This document shows, in pieces, positions 19,136 through 29,392 of a stretch of 64,000 bases of DNA; positions within the stretch are counted from its first letter, which is position 1, and each line of letters starts with the position of its first letter. The stretch spans positions 1-64,000 of the forward strand of contig NZ_FNZM01000004.1 in NCBI RefSeq assembly GCF_900109265.1, given 5' to 3'. Origin of the DNA: Paraburkholderia tropica (GTDB lineage Bacteria > Pseudomonadota > Gammaproteobacteria > Burkholderiales > Burkholderiaceae). The translations under genes and the position numbers were made by a program. Below the pieces are notes generated by a model. It was not told the origin of the DNA. It was given only the letters and a program-made list of their open reading frames with translations, and did not search any database.

Positions 19136-20029
19136 ATGCCTACTCTCGCATGGCTCGGCCTCGGCCTCATGGGCAACCCCATGTCCAAACACCTCATCAA
19201 AGCCGGCTACACCGTTCGCGGCTATGACATCGACGCCGGCGCCTGCGAGCGCGCCGCGGCAAACGGTGTGAAGGTTGCGAAGACCATTGCTGAAGCTGTT
19301 GCGGACGCTGACGTCGTCTATTCGATGCTGCCCTCGGGAAGTGACGTGCACGACGTAATGACGCGGGCAGACGGCGTCTTTGCCAGCGCGCGCAAGGGCA
19401 CGATGGTCATCGATTGTTCGACCATCGGCATTGACTACGCTCGCAAGCTGCACGTGGCAGCCGATGCAAAGGGCGTAGTCTTCGTCGAAGCTCCGGTGTC
19501 GGGCGGTACCGAAGGCGCACGTGACGCAACCCTGACCTTCATGATTGGCTGCGAACAAAAGCACGCGAGCAAGGCCAAGGAAATGCTGCAGCCGCTGGGC
19601 GACTACATTGCCTACGTCGGCGGCGCCGGCACCGGCCAGGCCGCGAAAGTGGTGAACAACCTCATCATGGGCGTGAGCGTGACGGTCAACTGCGAAGCAA
19701 CGGCGCTCGGCCAGCGCCTCGGTCTCGACATGAAGGAATTCTTCGAGATTGCCACGCGCTCGTCTGCCGACAACTGGTCGCTGCGCCTCTGGAACCCAGC
19801 TCCGAATGTCGTTCCCGACGCACCGTCGTCGCGCGGCTATGCGGCCGGTTTCAAGACGTGGCTTCTCGCGAAAGACCTGCACCTCGCAATCGAAGCGGGC
19901 AAGGAAGTCGGCGCGGAGCTGCGCACTGCGGAAATCGCACACCAGTTGATGACGGAACACTCGGATACGGGTGGCCACGACCTCGACGCTACGTCACTCG
20001 TGCTGCACCTGAACGGCGGCAAGAAGTAA
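19136..20029 (+). CDS. 3-hydroxyisobutyrate dehydrogenase family enzyme (MmsB-like)
   Basis: 297 residues from the ATG at 19136, behind AAGGAGC; the frame is open far upstream but without family similarity. GLGLMGNP cofactor loop near residue 8, PVSGGTEGARD substrate loop near 123, and the catalytic lysine in GTGQAAKVVNN. Oxidises a 3-hydroxyacid (3-hydroxyisobutyrate or 3-hydroxypropionate) to the semialdehyde with NAD+. The CoA-acylating MmsA encoded at 23362 would take the semialdehyde onward, so the two together convert a 3-hydroxyacid to propionyl- or acetyl-CoA. Followed by an intrinsic terminator. Confidence 0.88.
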   Translation: MPTLAWLGLGLMGNPMSKHLIKAGYTVRGYDIDAGACERAAANGVKVAKTIAEAVADADVVYSMLPSGSDVHDVMTRADGVFASARKGTMVIDCSTIGIDYARKLHVAADAKGVVFVEAPVSGGTEGARDATLTFMIGCEQKHASKAKEMLQPLGDYIAYVGGAGTGQAAKVVNNLIMGVSVTVNCEATALGQRLGLDMKEFFEIATRSSADNWSLRLWNPAPNVVPDAPSSRGYAAGFKTWLLAKDLHLAIEAGKEVGAELRTAEIAHQLMTEHSDTGGHDLDATSLVLHLNGGKK

Positions 20030-20065
20030 GTAAGGCCTCGACGAAGAGGGATTTGATAGTTAGCG

Positions 20066-20098
20066 CCCCGGACGGCCTTGGCCATCCGGGGTTTTTTT
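20066..20098 (+). terminator. Intrinsic terminator after the hydroxyacid dehydrogenase gene
   Basis: CCCCGGACGG, a 6-base loop, CCATCCGGGG (one mismatch pair), then seven T. It separates the plus-strand dehydrogenase from the convergent amidase homologue, whose stop is at 20100. Confidence 0.85.
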
Positions 20099-20099
20099 G

Positions 20100-21605
20100 T
20101 TAAAGCTCCAAGTAGCGAGCGTGCTTTTCCTGTTTTTCAAGAACGCTAGCAATGCGGATAAGCGTCTTCTCGTCGTAGTGCCTCCCGACGAACATCACAC
20201 CGACAGGCAAACCGTCGATGCCCCCGCACGGAACAGTTATCGCAGGATGCCCGGTAAGGTCAATTCCGCCGCAATTGCTCCCGAGGTATTCGAAGCGGTC
20301 ATCGAAGCAAGTCGCTTCGGTTCCTGCGAGGACCTGGCGAGGCGCCGTGGACGGCACGGTCGGCAGCATTAAAACGTCACATTCTTGCAGCAGTTCGTTA
20401 TAGCCACTGCGCAGCCTGTTTGCCGCAACCTCGACCCACGTGTGGGAGCCACTGACCGCGCGTCGAACGTACGCGTCAATGGCCAGCGCGAGCTTCACGG
20501 AAGTCGGCGCCGCGTCCAAAGCGACTCGCTGCTCGAAGGAGGCATCAAATCCAGATGGGAAGCCACATAATGCGCCAAGGACGGCCTTGGATAACGACAG
20601 TCTGCTTCCCAGTGCAGTCAGGCCGCCGGCTCTTCGTATCGCTGCGATATGGCGATGAAGTGGCAGACTGACATCCGCTACGTCGAGGTCCGCGCGGCGG
20701 AGGGCGAAAGCCGCCTTGCGCACTAAAGCACTGACGCGTCCATCGAACGACGGACCAGCGCGCGTCGACTCACGCAGAAACCCAACACGCAACCTCTTAT
20801 CGCCGCCATCACGTCGGCGCCCGCCTTTGTGCTCGCGTTCAATCTGCTCTGGTCCGCTTCCCATCAAAACGGATAGCAAGCGGCTCGCAGAGTTCACCTC
20901 CTGAGCGATGGGGCCAACGTGGTCCCACGCTGCGCCGAGCAAACAGACGCCATCGGTGGGAATCAGACCATTTGTTGGTTTGACGGCGACCAAGCCGCAG
21001 AGGGCTGCCGGAACAAGAATTGAGCCCACGCCTACCGCCATTTCCGCCTCGCTGGAAGCGACGATAGCAGCGGCACCAGATGCGGGGCCACCGGCGATAT
21101 GTTGGCTGGAACTGGGGTTTCTTACAGGGCCGCCGATTGACGTATGGCTGCCATAGCCAAGCCGAAGGTACTCACAGTTCGATTTCCCTGCGATTACCGC
21201 ACCGGCGTCGAGGACGCGCGTGACTACTTGTGCATCGAAGTATGGGTAGTGGCCCCGGAACATGTCTGTTCCGACACGCATGGGAAGGGTTGCAATCGCG
21301 ACGCTGTCGTCAATGACGACACGCTGGCCAGCAAGAGGCCCACTAGCCTGGCTCGTTAGTTCACACTTGACGTGCCACGCATTGTTCCGATTGTCCGCAG
21401 TTCTGGGCACGATAAATTCGCGGCCCCTCGGTGACAACATCGGCGCATTTTGTCCGATTCTTCGGGCGCTCTTGTGCGCTTTAGTAAGCTCGGCCAGGAG
21501 CTCAATACAATCGCGTAACTCGCGAGCTGTGAGCTCTAATCCGACGTCCGCACCAATCGCGCGGATACGCGCCGCAATCTCTGCGTGCGGCGCGTACGAC
21601 TCCAT
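20100..21605 (-). CDS. Amidase-signature family protein lacking catalytic residues
   Basis: 501 residues, full length for the amidase signature (AS) family and clearly related to the amidases at 32943 and 38977. AS enzymes use a Lys / cis-Ser / Ser triad. Here the lysine position is Asp (VVIDDSVAIATLPM, residue 99, against VAIKDS in the neighbour). The cis-Ser pair in GGSSSG is GGPASG (174-175). The nucleophile loop is three residues shorter (VGVGSILVPA against ADQAGSIRMPA), although one Ser (195) remains. The frame is open and the gene is translationally coupled to a small ORF by a TGATG overlap. Hydrolysis is unlikely; a binding, regulatory or structural role is inference. Confidence 0.85.
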   Translation of the reverse strand: MESYAPHAEIAARIRAIGADVGLELTARELRDCIELLAELTKAHKSARRIGQNAPMLSPRGREFIVPRTADNRNNAWHVKCELTSQASGPLAGQRVVIDDSVAIATLPMRVGTDMFRGHYPYFDAQVVTRVLDAGAVIAGKSNCEYLRLGYGSHTSIGGPVRNPSSSQHIAGGPASGAAAIVASSEAEMAVGVGSILVPAALCGLVAVKPTNGLIPTDGVCLLGAAWDHVGPIAQEVNSASRLLSVLMGSGPEQIEREHKGGRRRDGGDKRLRVGFLRESTRAGPSFDGRVSALVRKAAFALRRADLDVADVSLPLHRHIAAIRRAGGLTALGSRLSLSKAVLGALCGFPSGFDASFEQRVALDAAPTSVKLALAIDAYVRRAVSGSHTWVEVAANRLRSGYNELLQECDVLMLPTVPSTAPRQVLAGTEATCFDDRFEYLGSNCGGIDLTGHPAITVPCGGIDGLPVGVMFVGRHYDEKTLIRIASVLEKQEKHARYLEL

Positions 21606-21790
21606 CAGTTATAGCCGAGAACCACGGCATCCGCGATTTCCGGCCGCTCGTCGGTACTACGCACCAAGGCAGCAACGGGATGCGAATGCATCTGCCGATA
21701 TCGATTGACATCGTTACGCGCGGTGCTTGTGCGTCGAGTCGGCTCGTCCCGTAACTCGTCGAGGCCGTGCTCTGCGTGGTAGTTTGACAT
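21605..21790 (-). CDS. Small unknown protein coupled to the amidase homologue
   Basis: 61 residues, hydrophilic and charged (MSNYHAEHGLDELRDEPTRR ... ending VVLGYN). A strong ribosome site GGAGGAGC sits 6 bases before the ATG at 21790, and its stop overlaps the next start as TGATG, so I regard it as real. It belongs to no family I know. The DUF4089/AtzG small partners of other amidases are a functional parallel only; I see no sequence match. It may be a partner of the degenerate amidase. Confidence 0.6.
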   Translation of the reverse strand: MSNYHAEHGLDELRDEPTRRTSTARNDVNRYRQMHSHPVAALVRSTDERPEIADAVVLGYN

Positions 21791-21835
21791 GGTGTGCTCC
21801 TCCGTACTAATGCCGGATTTGCGGTTGCAATCCGG

Positions 21836-22252
21836 CTACTGAAACTGCACAGGACGCGGGCGTCCGGTTTCGTCCAAGGCGACGAAGGTAAACTTCGCCT
21901 TGGTCACTGGCTGCGTATCTTCACTGTTCCGGTCGCGCTGCCAAGCTTCAACAGCGATGCTCATTGACGTGCGGCCGACAGAGAGAAGCGACGCATACAC
22001 CGAGACTTCGTCGCCAACACGCACCGGCCGAAGAAACGAAATCGCATCAATCGCGGCCGTAACCGTGCGACCGCCACTATGGCGCGACGCAAACGCGGAT
22101 GCCGCCAAATCCATCTGACTTACGAGCCAGCCACCGAAGATATCCCCGTAGGGGTTCGTATCAGCAGGCATAGCTGTCACTCTGATTGCAACAGGCACAT
22201 CCGGCGGCGAGGCGTGGACATTGGATTGTTCGGAGCTATCGCGTGTATTCAT
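21836..22252 (-). CDS. Acyl-CoA thioesterase, hot-dog fold (YciA-like)
   Basis: 138 residues from the ATG at 22252, a start chosen because the length then matches the family and avoids overlap with the next gene; the ribosome site is weak and starts up to 22432 are open. The hallmark MPADTNPYGDIFGGWLVSQMD carries the active-site Asp/Asn region, followed by the VTAAIDAISFLRPVRVGDEV strand. The family hydrolyses short- to medium-chain acyl-CoA in the cytoplasm. Here it could release CoA from products of the acid branch. Confidence 0.82.
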   Translation of the reverse strand: MNTRDSSEQSNVHASPPDVPVAIRVTAMPADTNPYGDIFGGWLVSQMDLAASAFASRHSGGRTVTAAIDAISFLRPVRVGDEVSVYASLLSVGRTSMSIAVEAWQRDRNSEDTQPVTKAKFTFVALDETGRPRPVQFQ

Positions 22253-22382
22253 CTCTTGTTGTGTTTGTGTCGCCTGCCCATGCACGGCGTCGTTTACATG
22301 CGGCGCAAAATAACTATTCATGGTCTCGGGCATCGCTCGTGGCGCAATCCCGCCGGTAGGGCCATTGCTCGTGTACTCGAGG

Positions 22383-22886
22383 TCACGCACGTCCAGTCCT
22401 CCGTCGTGCTTTCCCTGTCTGACCAGCTTCACGGAAAATACCCATAAGGCGAACGCCTTCTTCCAGCTGAGCGAGCGAGGAGGTCATCAGCTGAAATTCG
22501 TGCATATCCATCACTCGTGCGAACTCCTCGAACACATCGGGCTCAAGCTCGAAGGTTCCGGTTATGCGGCCGCGTGATATAGAAAGGCGCAAAGCCTGTT
22601 CTAGCCTCACAATGCATTCTCGTGAGAGCGCACCATATCCTTTGTGGGCAAACCAGGCGCATAAGAACAGGACTTCGCTAATCCATGTTGCTGCGCCTAG
22701 CCATTTGGTTCCGACTCGCGCGGCCTCGAGAGGTATGCGATAGCGCAGTGCAATCTCGTCACGGAGCGATTGTGGTGGGGGTTCGCTCTTTTCATAACGC
22801 ACTGCGACGTTGTTTGACATTACCGACTGTATCGTCGATGCGATGGCGGACGAACTGTTCAACGCGGCCACTTGGTACCTCGACAT
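22383..22886 (-). CDS. Hypothetical protein
   Basis: 167 residues, or 145 if the ATG at 22820 is used (MSNNVAVRYEKSEPPPQSLR). Mostly helical with one hydrophobic patch (WISEVLFLCAWFAHKGYGAL) that is too short and polar-flanked for a sure membrane helix. No family recognised. Codon use resembles its neighbours. It precedes the thioesterase on the same strand, so they may be co-transcribed. Confidence 0.5.
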   Translation of the reverse strand: MSRYQVAALNSSSAIASTIQSVMSNNVAVRYEKSEPPPQSLRDEIALRYRIPLEAARVGTKWLGAATWISEVLFLCAWFAHKGYGALSRECIVRLEQALRLSISRGRITGTFELEPDVFEEFARVMDMHEFQLMTSSLAQLEEGVRLMGIFREAGQTGKARRRTGRA

Positions 22887-22980
22887 CGTAAATCGTTGCC
22901 GACTCCGCAGAGTCGGCTAGAGCCCCTTCGTACTGCGTGAGGGCTGCAAGCCTGCAACCCTCACGCTAGCAATTCATCCG

Positions 22981-23265
22981 TCAGCGATTGTCGGTCGACT
23001 TCACGTAGGGATGAATCTGAACGCTATTCCAGACTCGATGGACGTAGAACGGGTCGCGTTGTGCAAACGCCCGCACGTCCTCGATGCTGTTCGCTTCAAC
23101 CACGAGCATGCTGCCGATTTTCTTTTCGCCAGCGACCTCAGTGAACGGCCCTGCGACCAGCAGCTTGACCGTTGCAGCAGCAAGATGCGCCCGATGTGCC
23201 GGGTAGTGTTCTTCACGCGCGTTCGGCGTTGCGGGGTCGTCGGTGCAATAAATCACGAAGTTCAT
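22981..23265 (-). CDS. YciI-like protein
   Basis: 94 residues from the ATG at 23265, behind GGAGAC. The ferredoxin-like YciI fold is suggested by MNFVIYCTDDPATPNAREEH, then the conserved His in REEHYPAHRAHL, VAGPF, and the C-terminal FAQRDPFYVHRVWNSVQIHP pattern. YciI-family proteins are small, often found with catabolic enzymes, and some are dehalogenase or isomerase-like; the exact activity is unknown. It lies ~100 bases downstream of mmsA on the same strand and is probably in its operon. Confidence 0.82.
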   Translation of the reverse strand: MNFVIYCTDDPATPNAREEHYPAHRAHLAAATVKLLVAGPFTEVAGEKKIGSMLVVEANSIEDVRAFAQRDPFYVHRVWNSVQIHPYVKSTDNR

Positions 23266-23361
23266 TTTTGTCTCCATGTGTTGCCAATGTGTCTGGTCTG
23301 TCGGCGAACAACTCAACGTGCCACAAGCACTTGCGCCTACCTGTGGCACACCCGAATCGGC

Positions 23362-24888
<1,527 letters not shown>

Positions 24889-25468
24889 GTGCAGAGCCTG
24901 ATATGGAAATGGTTAAACCGCCGGACAATGGCTCGAGCGCGACCATACGCTCTTACGGCTACCCAACCGAGCGTCTCTCACGGTCGCACCGCAAATCTGA
25001 CGGCTGGCACAAACCGGTGTCTCCTCTCCGCATGAGCCAAAGTCCGAGCAAAGCCGAGTGGCTCGCTCAAACGCCCATGGCGGCCTCGGTTCTCGTCGGA
25101 GCACGGCAAATGCCGCTGCACCTGCCTCACCCGAGCCACGCTTTCCCCCTCCGACGCCCACAGGCGGTTCGGTGGAGATGACTAGCGTGAAACCATTATT
25201 TCCGTCATGAAGGCACAGAAAAAGTGCAAGCATCCGCAATGGTTGTGCATAAATCGCACGAGCCATAGACCCGCGGGGGCCGGCGAGCGGATGCCCGGAG
25301 CGCTCACGCTTCTGACATTCCGAACGGGCAAGCTGCTCCGAGACCTAGTCGGGCAGCGCACGTCGAACAGTCGTCAAGTCGAATTGAAACGGCGTCTTTA
25401 TTAGGGGCCGCAGCTTGTCATCATTTCCTTGTATCATCTTCGCGGGAGTTAAATGCGCCTCAAATCAC
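24889..25468. other. Long intergenic region between divergent genes
   Basis: 580 bases between mmsA and the AbiGi-like gene, presumably with both promoters. Several short frames exist but none has a ribosome site and recognisable product. No tRNA or structured RNA noticed. Confidence 0.3.
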
Positions 25469-26722
25469 ATGAAAAACAGCATCCGATTCGACCTGTCCGA
25501 TTATCTGATTCATTTTTTTCGAGATGTCGACCTTGGCGGAGATTCTGGTATCGTTTTTCCTGAACACATGGGGTGGAATAATGTGTTCGAGGATGAACAA
25601 TTGCCTGCGTACTTCCTCTTAAGAGCGGCTTTGCGAACCGGGCGACTTTGGTCGACCTGGTCCTACCGCGGAGGAAGGCGCACTGTGTTCGGGCCGGACC
25701 CCGCGGTTTGCTTCACTGAAATGCCGGTAGCAGCCTTCCTCGAAGCAGGAAAAACTCGCCGGGCGAATGGCGAGGCAATGAGTCCACTTGCGTTCGCATT
25801 CCCCAAAGGCGCTCTTCAACGACTCGGCGCGCGTGCCGCAATCTACGGACTGAGCGCTGATGTTGCGTTGCCGAATGGTGACGACGGCCAAGAACGCTTG
25901 CTGCCTGATTGGGCCCTTCCATCCCATGAACAGTACCGGTATGTAACGCACTTCATAGAGGACTCGAAGGTAGTGGATTGGATGCACGAGCGAGAGTGGC
26001 GATGGCCATATCGCTCACGGTCTAAAGGTCATCAAGACCCGGGCCGCACAATCAGCGAATGGAGTGATATTCCCGGCCTCGATTTTTATCTAAAGAAAAT
26101 CGAAGGTATTGGCGTGATTGTGGAAACACGGCGACAAGCGAATCTTGTCCTCCACGACATCTTGATGCTTATCGACCGAAAGCTAGCCTCTCATTCGACA
26201 TTTGGCTTTGTCCTTGTAAGTGATAACTTACCGTCACCAAACTCGATTCAAGGCCGCGTTCAGTTGAAGAACGAGCTTGAGAAAAGTATGGTCAATTTGA
26301 ATCGTTTCTATTCTCTTTCCCACTCGCAGTACACTTACTACGTGGATTCATTCGCGAAGTTAGTCGCGCGGGTTGAGGCGACAACCGCGTACAAAACCGA
26401 CCGGGATTACGGCGGATGCTGGCTCTGGCTTCATGACAATCGCGCAGATTTGACTCGAGCATTGCTGCAAGCAGGCCGCGTGGTCGTCACAAAAGAAGGA
26501 CATTATTTGGCGTCCTTGCACGAGTTCTCAGACTATCGAGGCTTACGCCAACGAGAAATGATGACAACGCAGCTCGCAGAACTTGTTTTTCGGCAGTTCA
26601 ACGTCCCTTGCTGCTTCTACTCTGTATCGCAAAGCGACAATCCAGAAGATGCCCCTAGCTACGCTGGCCAGCATGACCGCGATATCAGCTTCTACAACAC
26701 TGCATACCGAGAGCATGCCTGA
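25469..26722 (+). CDS. AbiGi/DUF4427-like protein, possible abortive-infection function
   Basis: 417 residues from the ATG at 25469 (MKNSIRFDLSDYLIHFFRDV). The pattern of an early HF..D segment, CFTEMPVAAFLE near 85, and DWMHEREWRWP near 175 resembles the AbiGi and DUF2971-type proteins seen among abortive phage-defence genes. The C-terminal ~110 residues (GGCWLWLHDNRADLTRALL) look like DUF4427. It is visibly poorer in G+C than its neighbours and has no metabolic partner. These family calls are by eye and tentative. Confidence 0.5.
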   Translation: MKNSIRFDLSDYLIHFFRDVDLGGDSGIVFPEHMGWNNVFEDEQLPAYFLLRAALRTGRLWSTWSYRGGRRTVFGPDPAVCFTEMPVAAFLEAGKTRRANGEAMSPLAFAFPKGALQRLGARAAIYGLSADVALPNGDDGQERLLPDWALPSHEQYRYVTHFIEDSKVVDWMHEREWRWPYRSRSKGHQDPGRTISEWSDIPGLDFYLKKIEGIGVIVETRRQANLVLHDILMLIDRKLASHSTFGFVLVSDNLPSPNSIQGRVQLKNELEKSMVNLNRFYSLSHSQYTYYVDSFAKLVARVEATTAYKTDRDYGGCWLWLHDNRADLTRALLQAGRVVVTKEGHYLASLHEFSDYRGLRQREMMTTQLAELVFRQFNVPCCFYSVSQSDNPEDAPSYAGQHDRDISFYNTAYREHA

Positions 26723-26776
26723 TTTACATCTTGGCGTTTCAACGAGCCGCCCTGGCGTCGCCGCAACTATTGGCGG

Positions 26777-27673
26777 TCAGTCCTCTGACCGCTTGTAGAC
26801 GCTCAAAACCGCTCGCGAGAACTCAAGTGGTGCCTCTTGAGGAACATTGTGGCCTACACCGGCCAGAATTCGGTTCTCGTGGCGGCCGATGAAATATCTC
26901 AAACTTTCGCTTGCACCGCCCACAGGCGTAACACCATCATCGCTGCCTTCAAGAGTTATAGCAGGCACTCGAATTGGTTGCATTTCGGCTAGGAGGCGTT
27001 CCATTTCATCAAACTTCGGGTCTCCTTCGACCAGGCCATAACGATGACGATAGGAATGGATAACGACATCGACGAAGTCAGGATTGTCGAAGGCCACTGC
27101 AGACTGCCGATACGTCGCCTCGCTAAATCGCCACGTTGGAGACCACATCGACCAGAGAAGTCGGCAGAACTCACGGCGATTTTCAGCTAGACCTGCTCTA
27201 CCGCGCTCACCATGGAAGTAATATTGGTACCAGAGTCGATGTTCCGCTTCTGCATTTGCCGGTTCCCGCGCTTTGGCAATGTTTTGTATGTTGTATCCGT
27301 TAACGGATACGAGACCACGCACACGCGAAGGATGGAGGGTTGCGACGATGCACGCTGCACGGCCCCCCCAGTCGTAGCCAGCAAGCACTGCGGATTCGAT
27401 GTAAAGCGCATCCAGCAGTTCAACAAGGTCAGTGCCCAGAGCCGCCTGCTGCCCCGAACGCAGTGTCGCAGTTGAATGAAAGCGCGTCAGGCCATAGCCC
27501 CGAAGGTACGGCCGTATTACGCGCGCACCGTTGCTGGCCAGATGAGGCACGACTTCATCATACGCGTGAATGTCGTATGGGAATCCATGCAGAAGCACGA
27601 CCGGCCAGCCTGTTGCCTCTCCGGACTCTTCGTAGGAGATTTGCAACTGCGCGGTTGCGACCGTCTTCAGCAT
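26777..27673 (-). CDS. Alpha/beta hydrolase, epoxide-hydrolase-like
   Basis: 298 residues from the ATG at 27673, behind AGGAGAAG. The oxyanion motif is HGFP. The nucleophile elbow GYDWGGRAA has Asp, as in epoxide hydrolases and haloalkane dehalogenases. The acid lies in EGSDDGVTP and the His in GVGHNVPQEAP. A helical cap domain spans about 130-215. It probably opens an epoxide or removes a halide in the cytoplasm; the lid tyrosines needed for epoxide hydrolysis were not confirmed. Downstream of the amide importer genes on the same strand, though 270 bases away. Confidence 0.85.
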   Translation of the reverse strand: MLKTVATAQLQISYEESGEATGWPVVLLHGFPYDIHAYDEVVPHLASNGARVIRPYLRGYGLTRFHSTATLRSGQQAALGTDLVELLDALYIESAVLAGYDWGGRAACIVATLHPSRVRGLVSVNGYNIQNIAKAREPANAEAEHRLWYQYYFHGERGRAGLAENRREFCRLLWSMWSPTWRFSEATYRQSAVAFDNPDFVDVVIHSYRHRYGLVEGDPKFDEMERLLAEMQPIRVPAITLEGSDDGVTPVGGASESLRYFIGRHENRILAGVGHNVPQEAPLEFSRAVLSVYKRSED

Positions 27674-27943
27674 GGAGCTTCTCCTGACCATGAAGCCAAC
27701 GGATTGGGTACCGAGCTTTACTTCGGAATATACGGCTTAACAAGGGAATTGAAAATCCAAAGCGAGCGACGCCGAGTCACCGCGCACGCCATATCGCCCG
27801 CTGGACAGGCTTTTCCGACCAGCACCCAGCCGCACGAACCATCGAGCGCGCACTGCAAACTCAACGTAGAAAGCTAGATATGAATCGGGCTACTTTATAC
27901 ATTTCGACGCCGTTTATTGCTACGTGTCACACCGTTGCAACCG

Positions 27944-28666
27944 TTACGTATGCACACCAGCGTACTGGCTGACAATTTCGAGGTCGTTCAGATGTTCGCG
28001 CGGAATCTCTCCAACAAACTGGCCGCGCCGAATCACAAGCACCCGCTGAGATACGGCAGAAATGAAATCGAGGTTCTGCTCAACCAGGACAATTGCGAGA
28101 TTCATGGTCGAACGCAAATTCACTAACGTCTCCGCAATCTCCTCGATGATTGACGGCTGGATACCCTCTGTCGGCTCGTCGAGAAGCAGAATGGAGGGCT
28201 TTCCCGCCAACGCGCGGGCCAATGCAAGAAGTTGCTGTTCCCCGCCAGACAGGGACCCGCCCGGTCGGTCCAACAACCGCTTCAGCCGCGGAAAATGCTC
28301 GAGAAGTACCTCAATTGCTTGACTAGCGTCCTGCCCCGTTTTGTATAACCCGAGACGGAGGTTTTCGTGCGTCGTAAGCGTCGAGAATATGGCGCGACCT
28401 TGAGGCACGTACGCAAGTCCTCTGCGCGCCCGGTCGTGCGGCTTGAGTCCAGTGACGTCCGCCCCTGACAGACGAATCTCGCCGTCCGTCGCCTTCAAAG
28501 CTCCAATCAAAGTTCGGAGAAACGTCGTTTTGCCCATCCCGTTGTGACCGAGAATTCCGACCGACTCACCGGCTTCAACTGAAAAATCCATGCCGAAAAG
28601 CACAGGAACTGAGCCGTATCCCGAGCGCAATCCGTTGACTTCCAGCAGCTTCTCTTTTGCGTTCAT
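27944..28666 (-). CDS. ABC transporter ATPase, UrtE/LivF type (amide/urea importer)
   Basis: 240 residues: Walker A GHNGMGKTT near 38, signature LSGGEQQ near 138, Walker B ILLLDEPTEGIQPSIIEE. The GIQP tail after Walker B and VLVEQNLDFISAVSQR are typical of UrtE, the second ATPase of branched-chain/urea-type importers. Its start overlaps the end of the preceding ATPase gene by 4 bases (ATGA). Last gene of a five-gene set for periplasmic-binding-protein-dependent uptake of urea or short amides. Confidence 0.9.
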   Translation of the reverse strand: MNAKEKLLEVNGLRSGYGSVPVLFGMDFSVEAGESVGILGHNGMGKTTFLRTLIGALKATDGEIRLSGADVTGLKPHDRARRGLAYVPQGRAIFSTLTTHENLRLGLYKTGQDASQAIEVLLEHFPRLKRLLDRPGGSLSGGEQQLLALARALAGKPSILLLDEPTEGIQPSIIEEIAETLVNLRSTMNLAIVLVEQNLDFISAVSQRVLVIRRGQFVGEIPREHLNDLEIVSQYAGVHT

Positions 28667-29379
28667 TGCGGCTTCTTCCCGAGATAAATCTGCTGAATAA
28701 AGGGGTCGCTCATGATGTTCTCCGGCGTGTCCTCACGAACAACCGCGCCTTGATGGAGCACAGTCACCTTCTTCGCAATCTTTCGAATGAACCCCATGTC
28801 GTGCTCCACAACGACGAGCGCGTGATTGCGATTGATTTCCAGAATGAGCTCTGCCGTCCGCTCGACTTCCGCGTCACTCATACCAGCGGCGGGTTCGTCC
28901 AGCAGTATCAACGGGGGGTCTCCTGCGATTACAACACCAAGCTCAACCCACTGCCGCTGACCGTGAGCGAGCAGACCGACAATTGCATCGCGAAACTTGA
29001 GCATCCCGACGCGCTCGAGCACTTCGGCAGTAACTCGTTCGGTTTGTAGTGGCGCGTGTTTACGGCGAGCTGCTATCCAGACGTTCTCCCAAACCGTGAG
29101 TCCGTTGAACAAGCTCGGCACCTGAGTCTTGATGCCAATACCGAGCCGACCAGGTTCGTGCGGCTGCATACCAGCAATATCTTGACCGCGGAAGAGTATC
29201 TCGCCGGACGTCGGCTTCACTTGTCCCGTGAGAAGCTTGAAGAACGTGCTCTTACCCGCTCCGTTCGGACCGATAACGCAGCGAAGCTCACGCTCATCGA
29301 GCTTGAAATTGACATCGCGCGTCGCGTGCACGCCGCCGAACCGTACATTGAGATTCCGTGTTTCAATAAGTGGTGTCAT
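28663..29379 (-). CDS. ABC transporter ATPase, UrtD/LivG type (amide/urea importer)
   Basis: 238 residues from the ATG at 29379, behind AAGGATAT, which avoids overlap with the permease gene. Walker A GPNGAGKSTFFKLLTGQ, a diverged signature LLAHGQRQWVELG in place of LSGGQ, as is normal for UrtD, Walker B LILLDEPAAGMSD, then VVVEHDMGFI. Paired with the UrtE-type ATPase (28666) to energise the membrane subunits at 29393-31386. Confidence 0.9.
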   Translation of the reverse strand: MTPLIETRNLNVRFGGVHATRDVNFKLDERELRCVIGPNGAGKSTFFKLLTGQVKPTSGEILFRGQDIAGMQPHEPGRLGIGIKTQVPSLFNGLTVWENVWIAARRKHAPLQTERVTAEVLERVGMLKFRDAIVGLLAHGQRQWVELGVVIAGDPPLILLDEPAAGMSDAEVERTAELILEINRNHALVVVEHDMGFIRKIAKKVTVLHQGAVVREDTPENIMSDPFIQQIYLGKKPQ

Positions 29380-29392
29380 GTCGGCATATCCT

